Shown: positions 63,220 to 64,000 of the stretch, one piece after another | Layout: every line of letters begins with the position of its first letter | Position numbering within the stretch: the stretch's first letter is position 1 | Assembly: GCF_001758225.1 (NCBI RefSeq) | Contig: NZ_MAST01000011.1 | Span: 44,579-108,578, forward strand | DNA: 64,000 nucleotides | From: Humibacillus sp. DSM 29435 | Lineage (GTDB): Bacteria; Actinomycetota; Actinomycetes; Actinomycetales; Dermatophilaceae | Reading direction: 5' to 3' | Notes under the pieces: model-generated | The model's database searches: none | Seen by the model: the letters and a program-made list of their open reading frames with translations, nothing else | What the model was told of the DNA's origin: nothing | Made by a program: the position numbers and the translations under genes

Positions 63220-64000
63220 ATGAACGAGGGTACGTCAGTGCTGCTCGGGCTGGAGGGCGAGTTCGCCGTCTTACAGCTCGAACGAATCGACCCGGACACG
63301 GTGAAGATCGTCATCGAGGTGATCGACCGGGAGTGCGCTTGCCCGGCCTGTGGGGTACTCACCTCGAGGGTCAAGGAGCGGCCGCTGGTCCGGCTCAAGG
63401 ACTTACCCGCCTCAGATCAACGCACTGAGCTGTGGTGGCTCAAGCGACGCTTGGTGTGCCGCGAGCCGGCCTGCGCGACGGGCACGTTCACGCAGCAGTC
63501 CACCGCGGTCCCCGCCCGGTCGCGGCTCACGACCCGGCTGCGGGAGAAGATCGGCACCGCGATCGCGTCCGGCAACCGCGCAGTCAGCGAGGTCGCGGGC
63601 GAGTACGGCATCGCATGGGCAACGGCGCATCGGGCGCTGATCGTGCTGGCTGCCCGGTGGCTGCCCGAGCCGGAACCCACCCGCGTGCTCGGCATCGATG
63701 AGACCCGCGCCCGGTCAGTGCGGTGGGTCCTGGAAGAAGCCGGGTGGAAACGCTCCGACCCGTGGATGACCTCCTTCGTCAACGCCGACCCTGCCGTGCC
63801 GGGCCGGCTGCTCGGGCTCACGCCGGGACGCTCCGGTGCGTGCGTGAGCTCATGGCTCGCGCTACAAACACCAGCGTTCAGGGCCGGGATCGAGCTGGTC
63901 GTGATCGACCCGTCCGCGCCGTACGCGGCCGGGATCCGCACCGCCCTACCGACCGCCCGGGTCGCGGTCGACAAGTGGCACCTCGTCGCCCTCGCCAACC
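63220..64000 (+). CDS. ISL3-family transposase, N-terminal part (cut by window edge)
   Basis: 260 codons are visible from the ATG at 63220 with no stop. It opens MNEGTSVLLGLEGEFAVLQL, has the N-terminal zinc finger CACPACG ... CREPACATGTF, a helix-turn-helix (GNRAVSEVAGEYGIAWATAH) and the start of the DDE domain: VLGIDETRARS with the first Asp and LVVIDPSAPYAAGIRTALP with the second. This part looks intact. The element's left end probably lies at 63119-63140, where it interrupts the IS1634-like gene. Confidence 0.88.
   Translation, partial: MNEGTSVLLGLEGEFAVLQLERIDPDTVKIVIEVIDRECACPACGVLTSRVKERPLVRLKDLPASDQRTELWWLKRRLVCREPACATGTFTQQSTAVPARSRLTTRLREKIGTAIASGNRAVSEVAGEYGIAWATAHRALIVLAARWLPEPEPTRVLGIDETRARSVRWVLEEAGWKRSDPWMTSFVNADPAVPGRLLGLTPGRSGACVSSWLALQTPAFRAGIELVVIDPSAPYAAGIRTALPTARVAVDKWHLVALAN

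Overview
The window is a high-GC (roughly 70%) actinobacterial chromosome segment, most likely from a member of the Micrococcales near Intrasporangiaceae. Evidence is the gene order, the heavy use of GTG/TTG starts, the TTG-started rpoB, an actinobacterial NusG with a long acidic N-terminus, and families such as LysX, DUF3152, DUF4235 and DUF5709. The genus is an inference.

The backbone is the conserved translation/transcription supercluster. In transcription order, nearly all on the minus strand, it runs: tRNA-Thr, tRNA-Met, rpmG, hadA, hadB, murB; tRNA-Trp, secE, nusG, rplK, rplA; rplJ, rplL; rpoB, rpoC; rpsL, rpsG, fusA (cut by the left edge). Lineage genes sit between these blocks: a PBP4-type D,D-carboxypeptidase, agmatine deiminase plus N-carbamoylputrescine amidase, a SigE-like sigma factor with an overlapping membrane partner, an FAD-linked oxidase, a secreted DUF3152 protease-like protein, a WXG-like/calpain protein, a thiolase, gamma-glutamyltransferase, an aminotransferase and adenosine deaminase.

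From 36.6 to 50.7 kb the content is more varied. It holds an MBL-fold hydrolase, a His/Asp/Gly repeat protein directly followed by a JmjC/cupin oxygenase, the B12-dependent fused mutase icmF with a BtuF-like gene behind it and a divergent MarR regulator, and a lysX / alpha-beta hydrolase / SGNH hydrolase operon. From 50.7 to 59.1 kb lie an FMN reductase and a TetR regulator, two tandem paralogous small membrane proteins, a decayed HtrA-type protease, a sugar ABC transporter and an envelope cluster (YqjE-like, DUF3618, BrkB, DUF4235).

The right end is accessory: a 13E12/DUF222 HNH endonuclease gene, then the 3' part of a tRNA-Tyr gene that looks like an attachment-site copy, then a pile-up of three transposase genes (IS1182-like remnant, 5'-truncated IS1634-like, and an ISL3-type gene running off the edge).

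Two patterns cross gene boundaries. A GGATGCC/GGCATCC motif forms strong stem-loops at six intergenic sites, mostly inside ribosomal and RNA polymerase operons. Many genes also have a TAnnnT hexamer 6-7 bases before the start codon and no ribosome binding site, suggesting leaderless transcripts.
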